A stretch of DNA of 64,000 nucleotides from Flaccisagitta enflata. Lineage: Eukaryota; Chaetognatha; Sagittoidea; Aphragmophora. The notes beneath the pieces were generated by a model. The model did no database searches, was not told the DNA's origin, and worked only from the letters and a program-made list of their open reading frames with translations. Position 1 is the stretch's first letter; each line of letters opens with the position of its first letter. The position numbers and the translations under genes were made by a program. The stretch covers positions 12,958,001-13,022,000 of the forward strand of contig OZ231127.1 in NCBI GenBank assembly GCA_965153355.1. The letters run 5' to 3'. Shown here piece by piece: positions 15,036-27,700 of the stretch.

Positions 15036-18000
15036 TCAAAAAGTCGATGGCGCCAAATCAACTGGAAATGGCGAGTGAACGGGTAGCGTGCCGGATTGCT
15101 TGATAACAACGGCTTCACGCGGTTTTGATTGACTCACGGCTACGCTTTCCATCTGCTTGACAACAGACATCCCCGACAACACTTTGCCGAAAACCACGTG
15201 CTTTCCATCCAACCACTCGGTTTTTACTGAAAAGATAAAAGCGAGATACGTGGGAGGAAATGATTACATGGGAATCAACGTTTTAACAAACGCCTGTAAC
15301 GAAAATTCGTTAAGTCCCTTCAATTGTTCAATTGTTTGTTTTCATTCTAAATGTTGGCGATCTTATCGAAAGAATCTGTTGAAAAGTCGATAACGCTTGT
15401 GACAAACCTGTGCAGATGAAGAACTGAGACCCGTTCGTGTCTGGGCCGGCGTTTGCCATGGAAACCCACCCGGCGCCGTTGTGGTGTAAGATAAAATTTT
15501 CATCTTTGAACCGATCACCATAAATGCTTTTACCTCCTGTACCGTCACCGCGCGTAAAGTCACCGCCTGTTAAGCAATTTAGAATTTATGGTAAAGCCAT
15601 TCACTTTATCATTAGCCATCTTGGGAAATTCACATTTCGAGATATGGGACACGCTATTCCTAAATGTTTTTACCTTGCAGCATGAAGTTTTTGATGATTC
15701 TGTGGAAAGCAGAACCTTGGTAGCCGCATAATTTTCCACGGACCGCGACGTAATTTGGCTTTTTGTGGCATGTGCTGAGCTGAAGGGAAACAAAGATGAG
15801 AAATATAGCATAAATCAAGCAAACCTCACTATTACATATCCATCTATCCATCTCTCTATCATAGGTCTGGTAATCCGGTCATAGACCTCGATAAGAAGAG
15901 ATATGCTGAAAAGGGGCACATTATGTCCGTTTAGCTTGACGCATAGATGAGGGCGGAAGATGCTGCAGATGGCGCTGCAGATGACGGAGGAATCTGCAGA
16001 TAGTTGCAGCAGATGATATAACGACGGTTCCTGCTCTTGATGAGCCTTTCTACAGACTCTGGAAGACTGTCATGCATAGGAAACGATGGCCCCTTTAGGC
16101 CTAGAATATGGACATTGATGGCAGTGTGCCAATGACAATGATGGCATACCACGCTTTACGTATGATTCATAGTGCATTTATTGTTATTTCTCTCTGTGTG
16201 CAAAAGAATATCACATTTATATATGTCTTAATGCTTTCTTTGCTTGATTATGATAGGAAAGGTGATATGATTAGGGTTAGTTTGGCTACTGTATCCATAT
16301 GCAATGGTCCCTTATATATATGAGAGTATTCATCCCATCAAGCTCCAGGTCATTTACTTGCTGAAGAAGGATATGAGCGAGCCAGGAACTCGGGACTGCT
16401 CAAATGCGTGATGACATTTAGGGGACGAATATGGTGGCTCACCCCCAAAGAGACTGACCATTGACACCCAGCAACCCATTGATGCGCGCGACCGATCTAG
16501 GTGATGGACTGACCGATGCCGCCTTTCTTATCCATCGCCGCCACGACCCCTCTTTTGTAAAAGTGGTGCATCGGCACCCTGGTTCCACTTCGACAGCAAA
16601 TTCCGTTGCAACATTTTCGGATTGGGATCCTTGACACTGGAGAGTGGTGCTGTCTGTTGTCTCAAGTATAAGGGAACCCGCTCTTCGATGACGACGATCA
16701 TAGATGACGCGAAACCCAGTCTCCCATAGGTGGAGCAATCCAGGTGGATGGGGAGTCCGTAAAAATTGGGATCCGAGGATCTAACAAAAAGGAGGCTCTC
16801 ATGCTATCTAGGTAGTAGCGACGTGTCCTCAAAACAACGGCCATAGGTGTCGCAATAAATACGGTTCGACCGAGGGGCCGAGGCCACGAGCCCCTGATTC
16901 TTCATCCAAAATAAATTCCATAGGCAAATTAATGTAGGCAGATTTCTTGCTACGCAGATTGACTCACTTTACCATCCCAGTAACAGGCTCTCAATTCTTT
17001 AAAGACAGATAGGGGACCATTGCCGATGAATGTATTAGCCATAGAACCAGTTGTCATAAAGTCTCTCTGAAAACTTTTGAAAATCGCTAAAATGACAAAA
17101 TTTCAATAACTTTCAAAATCTTCAATAGCTTAAAAACATTTCAAATTCTCCTTTCCCTCATCAGAAATTGGTTTCCTTCTTCAATTGTCCGCGGGCAATT
17201 TTTAACCAATTCATCTTATCCGGAACTGCATTTTATCATCTACATAACTGTGTTCTTATCATTTTATCGCATTGGATCCAAATCTTAACATCTACGAATT
17301 TTAACGGCGTACGCCAAAACCCTCAATATTCAATCTACATTGGGGAAACGCTACGGGAGATCCTATTGGGCTTTTTATACATATTATCGGGTTTTCCATC
17401 TTATTCAGCCTAATTCGCACCTTGCAGGATTGCTCTTTGTGGCACAATTTTAAAAGCTAAGAATTGGATCAAAATGCCAGCTTAGCACTGTACTCAGCCT
17501 AGAATTACATCATAACCAGAATTACCATCACCTGGCATAAGGCTGAAATTGGCTTAGAACGGATCAACATTCCAACTTTGCCTCTGTAGTCTGATATAAC
17601 CATCGAATCCAGACAGATTTCACAAATACCCGATAATCATTTGCACTGATTTGCTCAAAAGGTAAACGTGCGCGATCGCCCATCGTCTGGTACTCGCTTC
17701 AATCGCTCGCCCTGAAGAATATTGTGTATGTCGGAATGAGGTCGAGCTAACAATCCACCAACACCACCACCCATAGAACAAACACGGTAAAGAGAAGAGA
17801 TAGCAAACCAGGTCTTACAAGAACAACAACTAAGAGACCAGCAGATGCAGCAACAGCAACAACAACAACAAGACCAAGACCAACAACCACAACTTGACCA
17901 ACAACCACAACCACAACTACCAAATATCAATATGGGAGATGAGGAAGTGGCGCAAATGGCGAGCGCCTATAAACGCCAGAATGTAGTTTATCCAGATTAC

Positions 18001-20171
18001 AACCCAAAAAAGGATTTCACCTCATGGCTTGCGGGATACAGAGAGAAATCTCGTAACGCCCACGGTCTCACGCACGCGCAAAACGACAAGGTAGATGCGG
18101 AAGTCCTAAAGTCCATATCAAGCAAGTTAGAATGTGGGACCGCACTTGATGCGTACAACGGCCTTCCAGCCGCTGCCAAGGGCGACTACAATCAAATGGT
18201 CAAGTTGCTGACGGAGGAATTTATGGACCCGCAGGAAAGGCAGCGGTTCCTTTCGGATTTCAGCTACAACAAGAGAAAGAAGGGCCAAAGCCTGAAGGAT
18301 TTCGTCCAAGATATCAAGAAGAGCCAAAACAAATACTCAGGTATGCCGGATACTTACCAGGGCCCAAATAACACAAATGTGGTGAGCAAGGCCAAAATCG
18401 CCGATGGCATTCGCCGTTTCTGCAAAGGCATACGCAACAGGAAGGGCAAGAAAGATAAGGAACAGATGAAGCAACTCAAGTACAACTTACATCGGGAGGA
18501 CGACCAGACGTGGGAACATGCTCTTGACGTCGCTGTAAGGTGGGAAGCGGCAAATGATTACGGTTCATCTTCGTCAGCATCATCATCGGCGTCGGACTGC
18601 GACGATAACGAAGATGAAGTCGTGGCGGCCACGAGCAGCCGCGAAAGCAAGAAGTCAAAGCAAGGTAAAAGGCCACGGGAGTTGGCAATAACCATGGCGA
18701 CGGTATCACAGCCTCCCGCACTTGCCGCCGCAGTAGCACCAGCAGCGCCGCCAACCGCAGCTGACGAAGGCGCCGCAGTTGCCGCTGATAAACCGGATGC
18801 GGTAGCTACTCTCATCGACAGAGTAGAAGCAAACGAGAGAGATATTCAAGAGTTGAAAAGTGAAATGGAGCAGTTAAATCTTAATGTCACAAACTGGGAA
18901 AGCCGCATGAGTACCACCCTCAATGAAATACTCCTCACTGTTCGCTCCAACCGGCAGATAATAGACTCTACCCAGCAGGCGATAAGCGACTTGCAGGCTT
19001 ATATATATGAGAGTATTCATCCCATCAAGCTCCAGGTCATTTACTTGCTGAAGAAGGATATGAGCGAGCCAGGAACTCGGGACTGCTCAAATGCGTGATG
19101 ACATTTAGGGGACGAATATGGTGGCTCACCCCCAAAGAGACTGACCATTGACACCCAGCAACCCATTGATGCGCGCGACCGATCTAGGTGATGGACTGAC
19201 CGATGCCGCCTTTCTTATCCATCGCCGCCACCACCCCACATTAGTAAAACTCACGTACAGTATTTCTTTGTCGCGTGCAGGAGAGATTCTATTATTTCCC
19301 ACGCTTTGTCGGTCAGTACGTCTATTGCTTGCTCAGGTCTGAGTTTTTGGTATTACGGATGGTTTTTGCCCCTCCCCAAATGCCTCCCACATAGCCACCT
19401 TCATCACCCCTTGGCTACCTACACGCGACTTGTGTAGCCGAATATTCGGCCTTGTTCTGCTTAAAATAGGTTTTCGTCTAAGTACAAACCTCGACAAAGT
19501 TCTTGACAGTCTTGGGCACAATCTGACGGAAGAGGCCAATTTCGATCCTTCCAAGGTCTCTTCCGCCTTGGCTTATGTCAAAGTATACCTGTGTAAAAGA
19601 AGATTCAGAATTTAGGAAATTGGCAAAGCACAATCACGGCAGAATCGCGTCTACTACTGTATCAAATCAAAAGACCCCATACCTTGTCAGTAACTTTGGG
19701 TCGATCATCGTTGGGATCATCTTCTTTGTCAATGCTGGGAACCGACGTTCGAAAGTACACGAAGACTCCTGTTGCAAAAATAAGGCACCCTGAAATGCCA
19801 AATACCGCGTTGTTGATCGTAGAAACATGAACATGAAGGTGGAGGCATTCGGTTGCCCAAAGGTACAAGGCGCGGCGACGCGACTCTATAACCTGCTCTG
19901 TCCGTTGGTCAGTCCGTCCGTCGGCCTTTAAATCTGCTTTTTCAGCATTTATAAGCGGTTTTTGGGTTACCGCTCCTGTCCAACTGCTTGATTGGTCTCT
20001 TTCATCACTGCCCCTGCCGACCCGCACGCGACTGCGGAAGCTGTGTATGCGGCCTTGATTTACATAAATATGATTTACATAAATATAGCTGGGCCTAACA
20101 AAAGCTGTACCTGATAAGCATAGAACAAGGCTGACGATAAGACATCTTTGCCGCCTTGCGCACCATGTCAT
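15036..20171 (-). CDS. Cyclophilin (PPIB-like) with N-terminal membrane anchor, 6 exons
   Basis: A peptidyl-prolyl cis-trans isomerase of the secretory-pathway type. Minus-strand exons are 20171-20111, 19789-19683, 19588-19490, 15779-15674, 15566-15408 and 15226-15036. They total 723 bp (240 aa) with phases agreeing. The N-terminus ([22 protein letters not shown]) is one long hydrophobic segment after a basic start, so an uncleaved signal anchor is more likely than a cleaved signal. The catalytic core is intact: [29 protein letters not shown] and [12 protein letters not shown] keep the active-site Arg, Phe, Met, Gln, Trp and His. The C-terminus (PVDLAPSTF) has no KDEL-like retrieval signal. 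Exon 1 is the least certain, supported by the open frame and phase only. Intron 3 is 3.7 kb and holds gag-like sequence. Confidence 0.9.
16311..16543 (+). repeat. Direct repeat copy 1 of the gag-like element
   Basis: This 233-bp segment is nearly identical to 18998-19230. It starts CTTATATATATGAGAG and ends ATCCATCGCCGCCAC. It is followed by about 370 bp (to about 16920) with no counterpart after copy 2. That stretch has no reverse transcriptase or protease motif I can defend. Confidence 0.85.
17845..19098 (+). CDS. Gag-like retroelement protein (417 aa) inside cyclophilin intron 3
   Basis: An intact ORF antisense to the host gene. It starts with a poly-Gln/Pro head (residues 1-30). A helical gag-type region follows (about 50-200: [17 protein letters not shown] ... 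[20 protein letters not shown]), resembling Ty3-class capsid organisation. Next come a basic patch, an acidic S/D run, an Ala/Pro linker and a coiled-coil tail (about 325-390). There is no zinc knuckle and no protease or polymerase downstream, so the element is partial or non-autonomous. Its C-terminal 33 codons lie within the 233-bp direct repeat. The start could also be the Met of NINMGDEE at residue 30. Confidence 0.6.
   Translation: MQQQQQQQQDQDQQPQLDQQPQPQLPNINMGDEEVAQMASAYKRQNVVYPDYNPKKDFTSWLAGYREKSRNAHGLTHAQNDKVDAEVLKSISSKLECGTALDAYNGLPAAAKGDYNQMVKLLTEEFMDPQERQRFLSDFSYNKRKKGQSLKDFVQDIKKSQNKYSGMPDTYQGPNNTNVVSKAKIADGIRRFCKGIRNRKGKKDKEQMKQLKYNLHREDDQTWEHALDVAVRWEAANDYGSSSSASSSASDCDDNEDEVVAATSSRESKKSKQGKRPRELAITMATVSQPPALAAAVAPAAPPTAADEGAAVAADKPDAVATLIDRVEANERDIQELKSEMEQLNLNVTNWESRMSTTLNEILLTVRSNRQIIDSTQQAISDLQAYIYESIHPIKLQVIYLLKKDMSEPGTRDCSNA
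18998..19230 (+). repeat. Direct repeat copy 2 of the gag-like element
   Basis: This is the second copy of the 233-bp repeat at 16311-16543, about 2.7 kb away in the same orientation. It includes the end of the gag-like ORF (stop at 19096-19098), which is unusual for a long terminal repeat. Confidence 0.85.
19871..20057 (-). mobile_element. F1-family element (class AGTCGCGTGC) in cyclophilin intron 1
   Basis: Read on the minus strand, the 5' end CAAGGCCGCATACACAGC is followed by the subterminal AGTCGCGTGC (+ coordinates 20024-20033). A GGAC-rich microsatellite follows, then a terminal hairpin region AGTCGCGtcgcCGCGCCT near 19873-19886 with one arm mismatch. It contributes an open frame that fuses cyclophilin exons 1 and 2 by chance. 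Confidence 0.7.
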
Positions 20172-21047
20172 CCACGAGTTGGCCAGCTTGGCGACTGTTT
20201 ATTTCCGAATTGTAGTCTTTGTAACAGACCGACTATCTTGGTAGTCGGCAATGTTTTTTATTCCAAGTCGTGACGCTCCCTGAATTGCTATCGATAAAAT
20301 AAACGTAGAAGGTAGCGGTTGTGAATTCCCATGAATTCAACGAAGATCCCATAATCATACATCAAGGGGGGGGGCGGCGAGGAAAACTGAAAATCATGCT
20401 GTCAGTCGGAGGGTTAAGAGCAGAACGTCAGAGCACCCATAAAAAAAACGGAGAGAGAGGATTTAGTTTTTAACCATAAAGTAGTAAATGATTAGGGCTG
20501 GCGGAAAATAAAATAATAAAATGACAACATGGGTTGGGTCTTAACCTACCAACATAGTAAGAGAGGACGCTTCTGTTGACAGCAACGCCACTGTTTTATG
20601 TCAACGGCAACAGAGGGATTGTCAACAATAACCACTGCTTCTTGTCAACCATAGGAAGCAATCGGGAAATATTTCGACATTTTAGGTTCGTCAAACGCGA
20701 AATAAAAAGATCGGAAAAATACTCTTTAGCATCTAAATATAGACGTAGTAATTATGAGTAATCACATCTTCCGTCAAATCGCAGCAATAGATAGCAAAAG
20801 GAGCAAAAAAATGGTTAAAAGGAGTTAAGCGAGAGAAAAAAAATATTTTCAGATTTAGTAACGGCACTTGAATTAAAACGGTTTCTTTTTTTTAAATATC
20901 TTTTATTCGGTTCGGTTCAAAGCTCGCGTTACACACACGCCGACTGTACTACGAAATACGGTACAAAAATTCTTTGTATAAATTTTACAAATACGAAGGT
21001 ACAGGCATTCGTAGAGAAAGACAATAAGCAAAAGGACTCGGCGATGA
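20172..21047. other. Spacer between EB1 and cyclophilin
   Basis: About 880 bp that should hold the cyclophilin promoter and the EB1 3' UTR. Apart from the EB1 polyadenylation signal and a G-rich run near 20367 I see nothing specific. Confidence 0.4.
20902..20907 (-). terminator. Polyadenylation signal AATAAA for EB1
   Basis: AATAAA on the minus strand about 140 bp downstream of the EB1 stop codon, a normal position for a 3' end signal. Confidence 0.55.
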
Positions 21048-24000
21048 TCAATATTCTTCGGGCGCCTCGTTTTCCTCGTCACCCTCCGCCGCCTGATTTG
21101 GGAAATAGCAACATCCGTAATCGTATAACATAAAAGTTCTTTCCTCACAACATTTTTTTTTGTATAGGCTATACCAAAGTCCACTCATAAATCATAGCAA
21201 ATAAAATTCATTAATGCCATGACATGCGGTATTGCGGGGTTTAACTATACTTGAACAAGGCCAAGTTAAGGCCAATAAGTGCGCGCGCGCCTCGCTTGAT
21301 AAAGAATTTGTAAATGAACGTTTCTGTTGAATAAATGAATGAATGAATGAATGAAAAGGAGTGTTGTAAGGCCTGAAAGGTGATAGGAATGAAGAAATAC
21401 GTCAGAAACAGCAGTTTCGCGCAAATCAAACGTTTGCGTGGCCGACGGACGGACCGACCGACCGACCGGCCAACCTACCGACGCACTTAAAAATGGGCGC
21501 TTTAGTACGCTGATCAGTCCAAAAAATTTTGCTCCTTACATTTGTTTGTCCGACCTGAAATCCATCTTCGGTGGCGTAGAGAACTTCGAAGATTTGCCCA
21601 ACGAGGAGTCCCATCTCGTCCTCGCCCTCTTTGTCAGTGCACATGATTTCTATGGACCGGAGTTTGCCGTAGTAAAAATCGCGCTCCTTCTCCAACGCGT
21701 CCACCGACATCTGCATCTCTTTCAACTGGACAAAGAGGATGGAACAAGGAAACAGAAGTTGTTAAAGACGGGTCGCAGTGGCTTGAGCGGGTTGATGTGG
21801 CGTTCAGGATTTTTTTGGTAGCGTGCTACGCGACTACACCCCGCTTTATTGGTCCGTCGGTCCGTTGGTCCGTCGGTACGTCCATCACACTTTACTTTTT
21901 TTTTTGGTTTTTGCGGTCTTTGGTCTCATGGCTCCTGCCCAAATGATCATGTGACCTCAAATATAGTCCCTGCCCACCCGCACGCGACTGGGGTAGCCGT
22001 GTATCCGGCCTTGTTTCCCATAGGGAAGGGATTTGATGGACTGTATGTGGGTGGCGTGAACAGGATAATGGGGCGTTGAGGATTTATTTACTATGAGGGT
22101 GGAATTTTGTGGTTGGTGAGATGAAGGTCAAATGGTAGATTAAATACTTTTTTTTTTACTTCATGAAGAACACACTAGTTAATGATTATGAAGTGTGAAG
22201 CAAGTTTCGATAAAATCAAATTTTGATTAGACTGTTGTAAGACCCGATTCTCTGCATAATCATTAAATCAAAGACAATTAATGTTAACCATCGACATCGT
22301 GCTACTAAGGCAGAAAGAAGTGGGTGACCCATTTCACCCAAGGTGACCGTTTCACCCCTATTACCCCTTATCAACCTGTTCTTCCAACTCGGCGACGGCC
22401 TGAGCATTGTCGTTGTTCTTGGAGGCGTTGGCGGCGGGAGCGCGGGCTTTGGCCGTGGGCGCGACGGAGGCCTGTGGACGACGGGCGGCAGCGGCCGACG
22501 TCGGCGCTTGTTTGAGCGGTGCCCTCGACGCCGCTGGTTTGGGCGCGGCCCCGAGTCCTTTGGGTTTCTCGCCCACTTCGACGCCGCCCCGCGCTTCGAT
22601 TGGATCGTAGTCGGCTTCACCGTTGTAGTTGGCGTCGAAGAACTTCTTGAACCACTGCGGGTTTACAGATGGACGGGGTGTATGCAAGGAAGGGTGGGGT
22701 GTGTGTTAAGGTTATGACTCACTAGGAACGTTTTAATACAAAGAAGAAACCCGGAGGCCTTTGTCCATAAAAGGCACGTTTCGCGGATCCTTGGACAGAG
22801 AATATGAATTATGTTTACACTAGGGGTGGGGGAAATGCACTTTAGTCAACAGATCAAGTTGCAGATGAAAGAAATGACATAATATGATGAGAATAGATAG
22901 TATGCCAGGTTTCAGGGCCTTTGGAACAGTTTCAGCCTAGCCCTCCACCTCCCTGATTTCCCATAGAAAATGTATAGGAATGATTTTGGCCTCAAAAGTT
23001 TCCTATCTTTTATAATGGGGCAGGAGGGGGGTGGAGGGCTAGGCTAAAACTGTTCCAAAGACCCTGAAATTTGGCATACTATCTATTCTTATTTTATTAT
23101 GTCATTTCCTTCATCTGCAACTTGATCTGTTGACTAAAGTGCATTTCCCCCACCCCTAGTTTACACCCTTCAATTCTTCTATCATACTGTTTAATAGCAA
23201 GTTAGAGGTTTTGTAAGTGTAGCAGGGAATGAAGCAAATTTCGGGCAGAGATGCAAATTTTGAAAAAGTGCCGCGTAGCACGAACAATTCAGGTGGCCGC
23301 TTTTTTAACATGCGAAATAGATGCTTCAAAGCGGTGGAGTGTGCGACACAACTTGGATCAGCTCAGGCGATAGTCAGTGTCAGTGCCTCTGTGACTAGTA
23401 GTCACTAACCAGTGCCTCAATGCGATAAGTCCAGAAGACGAATTTCAATGGTCAGTGACAACTTTTTCTTTGAACAAAACAAAATTGTAACTAGAACATT
23501 TTTTTTATTCACATCAACTTTTAAATATCTTTTTTATGAAGTCATCAAGCCTTTTTAATTTTGTCATGTAAGAGAGAGGAAATGATTGAGCCGTGCATGA
23601 AACACATTTCTGCAACATTCTAAATCAGACGTGGATAAAACATCAAACTGCAATATGCAAATAAGGATTTCAACCACGAGACTGCTACTCAAATCAAATC
23701 ACCTGAGTAGGTGCTGTCACTCTTTCTGTTTTTTTTTTTTTACACCAAGTGAAACATAAGCGTGATACATTGAGAACAGAATTCGTATTCATTGTCCGCG
23801 GATCCGCGAAACGTGTCTTCACTGACAGCTCGCGAATCAACCCAAGCATGTACCTGGACAAACTCAAAGTTCTCCATGTATTTGCCTTTTACGAGCTTCT
23901 CGATGGGAACAACTTTGTCCACTCCATTTTTGTTGAAGCAGTTTTGGAGATGTTTGAAGTTGGAGATGTAGTCTGTTTCAAGCTTTGTGTTGAATTTCAC

Positions 24001-24439
24001 CTTCTTGATGGGAATTGTTCCTGAAATGACGGACAGAATATCCTGTGTTTAGTAGCACTAAGCATTATGACCTCAACAAGAACCTTTTTACTCTCAATTT
24101 TTCCCATGATTCAATTCAAAACGTTTGGGAGACAGGGTTGGCTTACCGGGAAAGAGCATATCCATGAATTGACAGTATACCGCCCCAGAGCATAGCTGTT
24201 CAATTTTGGTGAAATTCATCTGCACACAAGAGAAAATTAAGCTTGTGTTGTCAGATCTCATCCAGTTTCTCACTGTGGAGCCTAAAATAGTACACATTGC
24301 ATGAATTCAATTACGTGTACCAACATTGAAAGTATTTCAACCAACATACCGCTAGACTCTCGTTGATCCAAACAAGATAGTCGTTTCTGCTAAGAGCACC
24401 GGCGGTGACAACCGTATTATACACATTCACAGCAGCCAT
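21048..24439 (-). CDS. MAPRE: EB1 / MAPRE microtubule plus-end tracking protein, 6 exons
   Basis: EB1 binds growing microtubule ends and recruits partners. Minus-strand exons are 24439-24350, 24219-24147, 24020-23854, 22654-22376, 21725-21555 and 21092-21048, giving 825 bp (274 aa, human about 268) with phases agreeing. Exons 1-3 and the start of exon 4 form the calponin-homology domain ([61 protein letters not shown]). The rest of exon 4 is a basic Ala/Pro linker. Exon 5 is the EB-homology coiled coil ([30 protein letters not shown]). Exon 6 gives an acidic tail ending EEY, the CAP-Gly-binding motif. The ATG at 24439 gives [11 protein letters not shown], the usual EB start. Confidence 0.96.
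21817..22013 (-). mobile_element. F1-family element in EB1 intron 4
   Basis: On the minus strand: 5' end CAAGGCCGGATACACGGC, subterminal AGTCGCGTGC (+ 21980-21989), a GGAC/ACCG microsatellite, then the 3' end AGTCGCGTAGCACGCTACC followed by a run of A. The 3' arm has diverged from the 10-mer (GCACGCTACC). Another F1 3' fragment with GACC/GACG repeats lies at about 21437-21500 on the + strand. Confidence 0.7.
22821..23158. mobile_element. hAT-like foldback MITE in EB1 intron 3
   Basis: 338 bp with long near-perfect inverted arms beginning TAGGGGTGGGGGAAATGCAC. It is flanked by an 8-bp target duplication GTTTACAC (22813-22820 and 23159-23166). An 8-bp duplication with TAGGGGTG-type ends is typical of hAT elements. 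No coding capacity. Confidence 0.9.
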
Positions 24440-24702
24440 GTTTATAATTTGGGTTCAAGTTTGTTTTTCAATTGTCCAGAAATTTGTTGTCTTGATTACT
24501 TGGTTTATAATTTTTGGGTGATTGGAATGACTGTAATAAAACCTGGGAAATAAGGAAAACTTAACGAATGGGATAGACATAACGAATGAGACACCAATGG
24601 CCATGTAAAGAATAGGCCACTGAAATAAAATGTGCGTATGTAAAAAGAGAAGTAGTAACATGAAATATAACCACTTTCAAAGTTGATGCAAATCCACAGA
24701 TA

Positions 24703-27700
24703 TCAGCATCTTTCAAAGACTTTGTAAAGATCCGTCAAGTTGGCCACTCTCAACACGGATCCGTCAGAGGCTAGTTTTTGAGTAGGGACGAAACTCTTCG
24801 ATTTCAAAGCACGATAGACGACATTTTCCATGACCCAGGGCCAAGATCCCGGCGCCGATGGCAGTATCCGGACGACGCTCTTCTCGACGCCATCGAGATT
24901 CACCTCTTTGGCGTCTTTCGTCGTTACAGTTTGGTCTCCCTCGACGGAAAACTCCTTATTAATCAGTCCATCGCTTCCATCCTTCTTATCCTCATCCTCA
25001 TTCGCACCAGTTTTCCCATCCCCCATGGCCAGGCCATCGTTACCTTCATCGTTGTTATCATCGTTATTATCATCATCTTCCTCTTCCTCAAAGGGCTCCT
25101 TGACGGCGTAAAAACTGGCCATGGTACGACAGAAGGTCTCAAAGCAAGGCTTTTCCTCCTCCCAGTCCACTTCCCCGGCCAATTTAATGAGACACAGCGG
25201 CAGATGGTCGAGACAAGTGAGATATTCGTTGAGTAACAGCGGAAGAGACCTTAGAGTGTGAAGAGAAGTGAGATTGACAGGAAATGATATGAATCACGCG
25301 TGCGATAAAGTGACAAGTTTATGTTCAATGACGCTTCACATTAAATGCAAGATCATTGATTCCAATGAACAATAGACAATCACTGAACATGGCAATTTGC
25401 ATGGGATATAATTGAAAATCCTTCTAAAGGTTCCAACCCCATATACCTGACATTCCCCTCTTCGTCGATTTCCATGGAGAAATATTCCTCGAGCATCTCC
25501 CTTTTTGACACAAGCAAATTGCGACAAAACTCGGCCATTTCCTCTTTGGGTCCATCGGCGGGCGTCCAGCCGGATTCCGGCAAGTCCAGCGCCATCTTCG
25601 TGAGCTCGAAGATGGGCGCGGGAGTGGAGAGACGCATCAGACCGAAGTTGCCGAAGTCGGCGATCATGATTTGATAGAACAATTCCGTCGAGGCTTTCTC
25701 CACGTTGACGAGATAAAGACACGTGGAATGCTGAAGCAACAAATGCCGCCGACTCACGCAACCGACAAAGACAGAATCGCGGAATAGAGTCTTGAGATCG
25801 GAGGATAAAGAAGCTTTGATTTCCTCTCTTAACTCCCGGACGGAACGGAGTAGCATCGGACGACGCAACGGCTCGTTGAATCCCATCGTTAATGGATCGC
25901 CGTCGTTGTTATCGTCATCATCGTCATTGTCTTTTTCTTGGCGATTTTCTCCTCGAGACGCGCTAGGAGCTTCCGATTGACGAATTGGCTCGGCCGCTGA
26001 TGAATTTTCTTTGTTACGAGAATTTGCCTCCTCAGAGAAATCGGTTTCATTGTCGATACTAGGACGAGCTTTTTTCACATCATCGTCTTCAGTCAGCGAT
26101 TCCGACGGTCTCCGTTTTACAATTTCTGAGTTCATTGAACTGGTAGAGGCTGAAACTCTGAAAGGGCGAGTTTCTCCGAGAGTATCGCTCGTCCCAGCGC
26201 CAGCCTTGTCATTGTTATTGGCCTCCACGCCGGAAGCGGAACCGCGGGAGGAGACTTCGAAGAAAGCGTCGAGTTTTTGCGATTTGCAGTCAGTTCTGAC
26301 CATTTGATGGGCGTAAACGTTGGGAGTTTTCTTCGCTCCGTCCTTCTCGTTGTTATTGTTCTCTTTCGTGCTCGAATTACCCGTCGGCTGTTGAGACATT
26401 GAAGCTGGCAACAAAGTTTGGATGGCGTATTTCCGAGATTCGCCGCGTTCCAAAAGCTGAGACTCGAGTTGCTTCTCGATAATATCCACGATCGCGTCTG
26501 GGAAGAGTGGGAAACAAAGAAAGCAATGATCACAGAGGGCAAAGAGGGCGGGAGGGGGAAGAAGAGTTAGGAAACAGTATGCAAGCAGGTGGGAGAGCAA
26601 ATTGAGGGCCTGGATGAATAATGAATAAAAGAGCAGAGAAAAGTGAGACTGGGACATCGTCTGTGGATAACAGAGCAGAGTAGGCGTGGAATGGGTGATA
26701 GAAACGTGAGCATTGACAGTGTGAAATGGAACTGAGTAGATGAAAATAAGCAGTCTCGACACTAACAAGAAGTGGCGGTGGTTTACCTTCGTGTAAGAAA
26801 TGAACTTCATGTTTGGTTGGGTGAACGTTGACATCGATCGTTTGTGATGGAACGACGAGACTCAGATAGGCGAATGGATGTCCTCCTTTGGCCAGGAGTG
26901 GGCCGTAAATGTTGGTGAGGGCTTTCCTCACACTGGGACAATCAACCAACCTATAAGAAGGCATTATAGAGGCTCAATGTTATGGGTGGAATACGTCGAT
27001 GATATCTTGATAGTTCATTCAGAAATACACTTTTTTTTTTATAAGAGACAAGATTGTTAAACTCAGCCTGGATGTTCTTAAATTTTTTTGCTGTTTTGAG
27101 GCTCAAATTCTCTTAAATTGTTCTTATTTTTTCGACGCGTGAAATATGGAAAATAATGTATAAATACACTATTTATATGGAAAACAATGTATAAATACAC
27201 TTTTTTGTAGTGTTCTATGTATCTTCAATTAACAACTTGTTAGTTACTACAAAACTTGTTCAATGTGACAAACAAAATCAAAAAAGAAACTTTTTCTGAA
27301 AAATTTACAAATTTTTGATAAAAATTTTAGGATTGTCATATGTTTTATAAGAGACTCAAAAAAAAATTTCTAAAAAATTTCCAAAAAGTGAATCTCAGCC
27401 TGGGCATTCTTTTATTTTATTCTTAAAATTTCGGCAAATCTCAGCCTCATGTCTCTTATAAACTGGTCTCTTATAAAAAAGAAAAAAAAGTGTACAAAAG
27501 GCATCCAAAGATTACCTGTTATTTATAAACAGTAGCAAAATCATCCTCTTTGCTTCGTAGTTAGGTCCAGAAATAAACCCTGATATTTGAAACTGATACT
27601 GATCATCCTTGTACGCCACCTGATGAGGATGGATTCAACGGTCTACAGTCAAGAAAATTTCCTTAGGCCGTTCAAAATCACAAAAAATGATGGCCAAATT

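Noticed and set aside
16311-19230. Standard LTR retrotransposon
   Set aside because: The repeat overlaps coding sequence, and no primer-binding site, protease or reverse transcriptase is visible.
19662-20171. A 169-aa single-exon N-terminus for the cyclophilin
   Set aside because: The middle of this frame ([11 protein letters not shown]) is an F1 microsatellite; splicing exons 1 and 2 in phase removes it and gives a sensible anchor.
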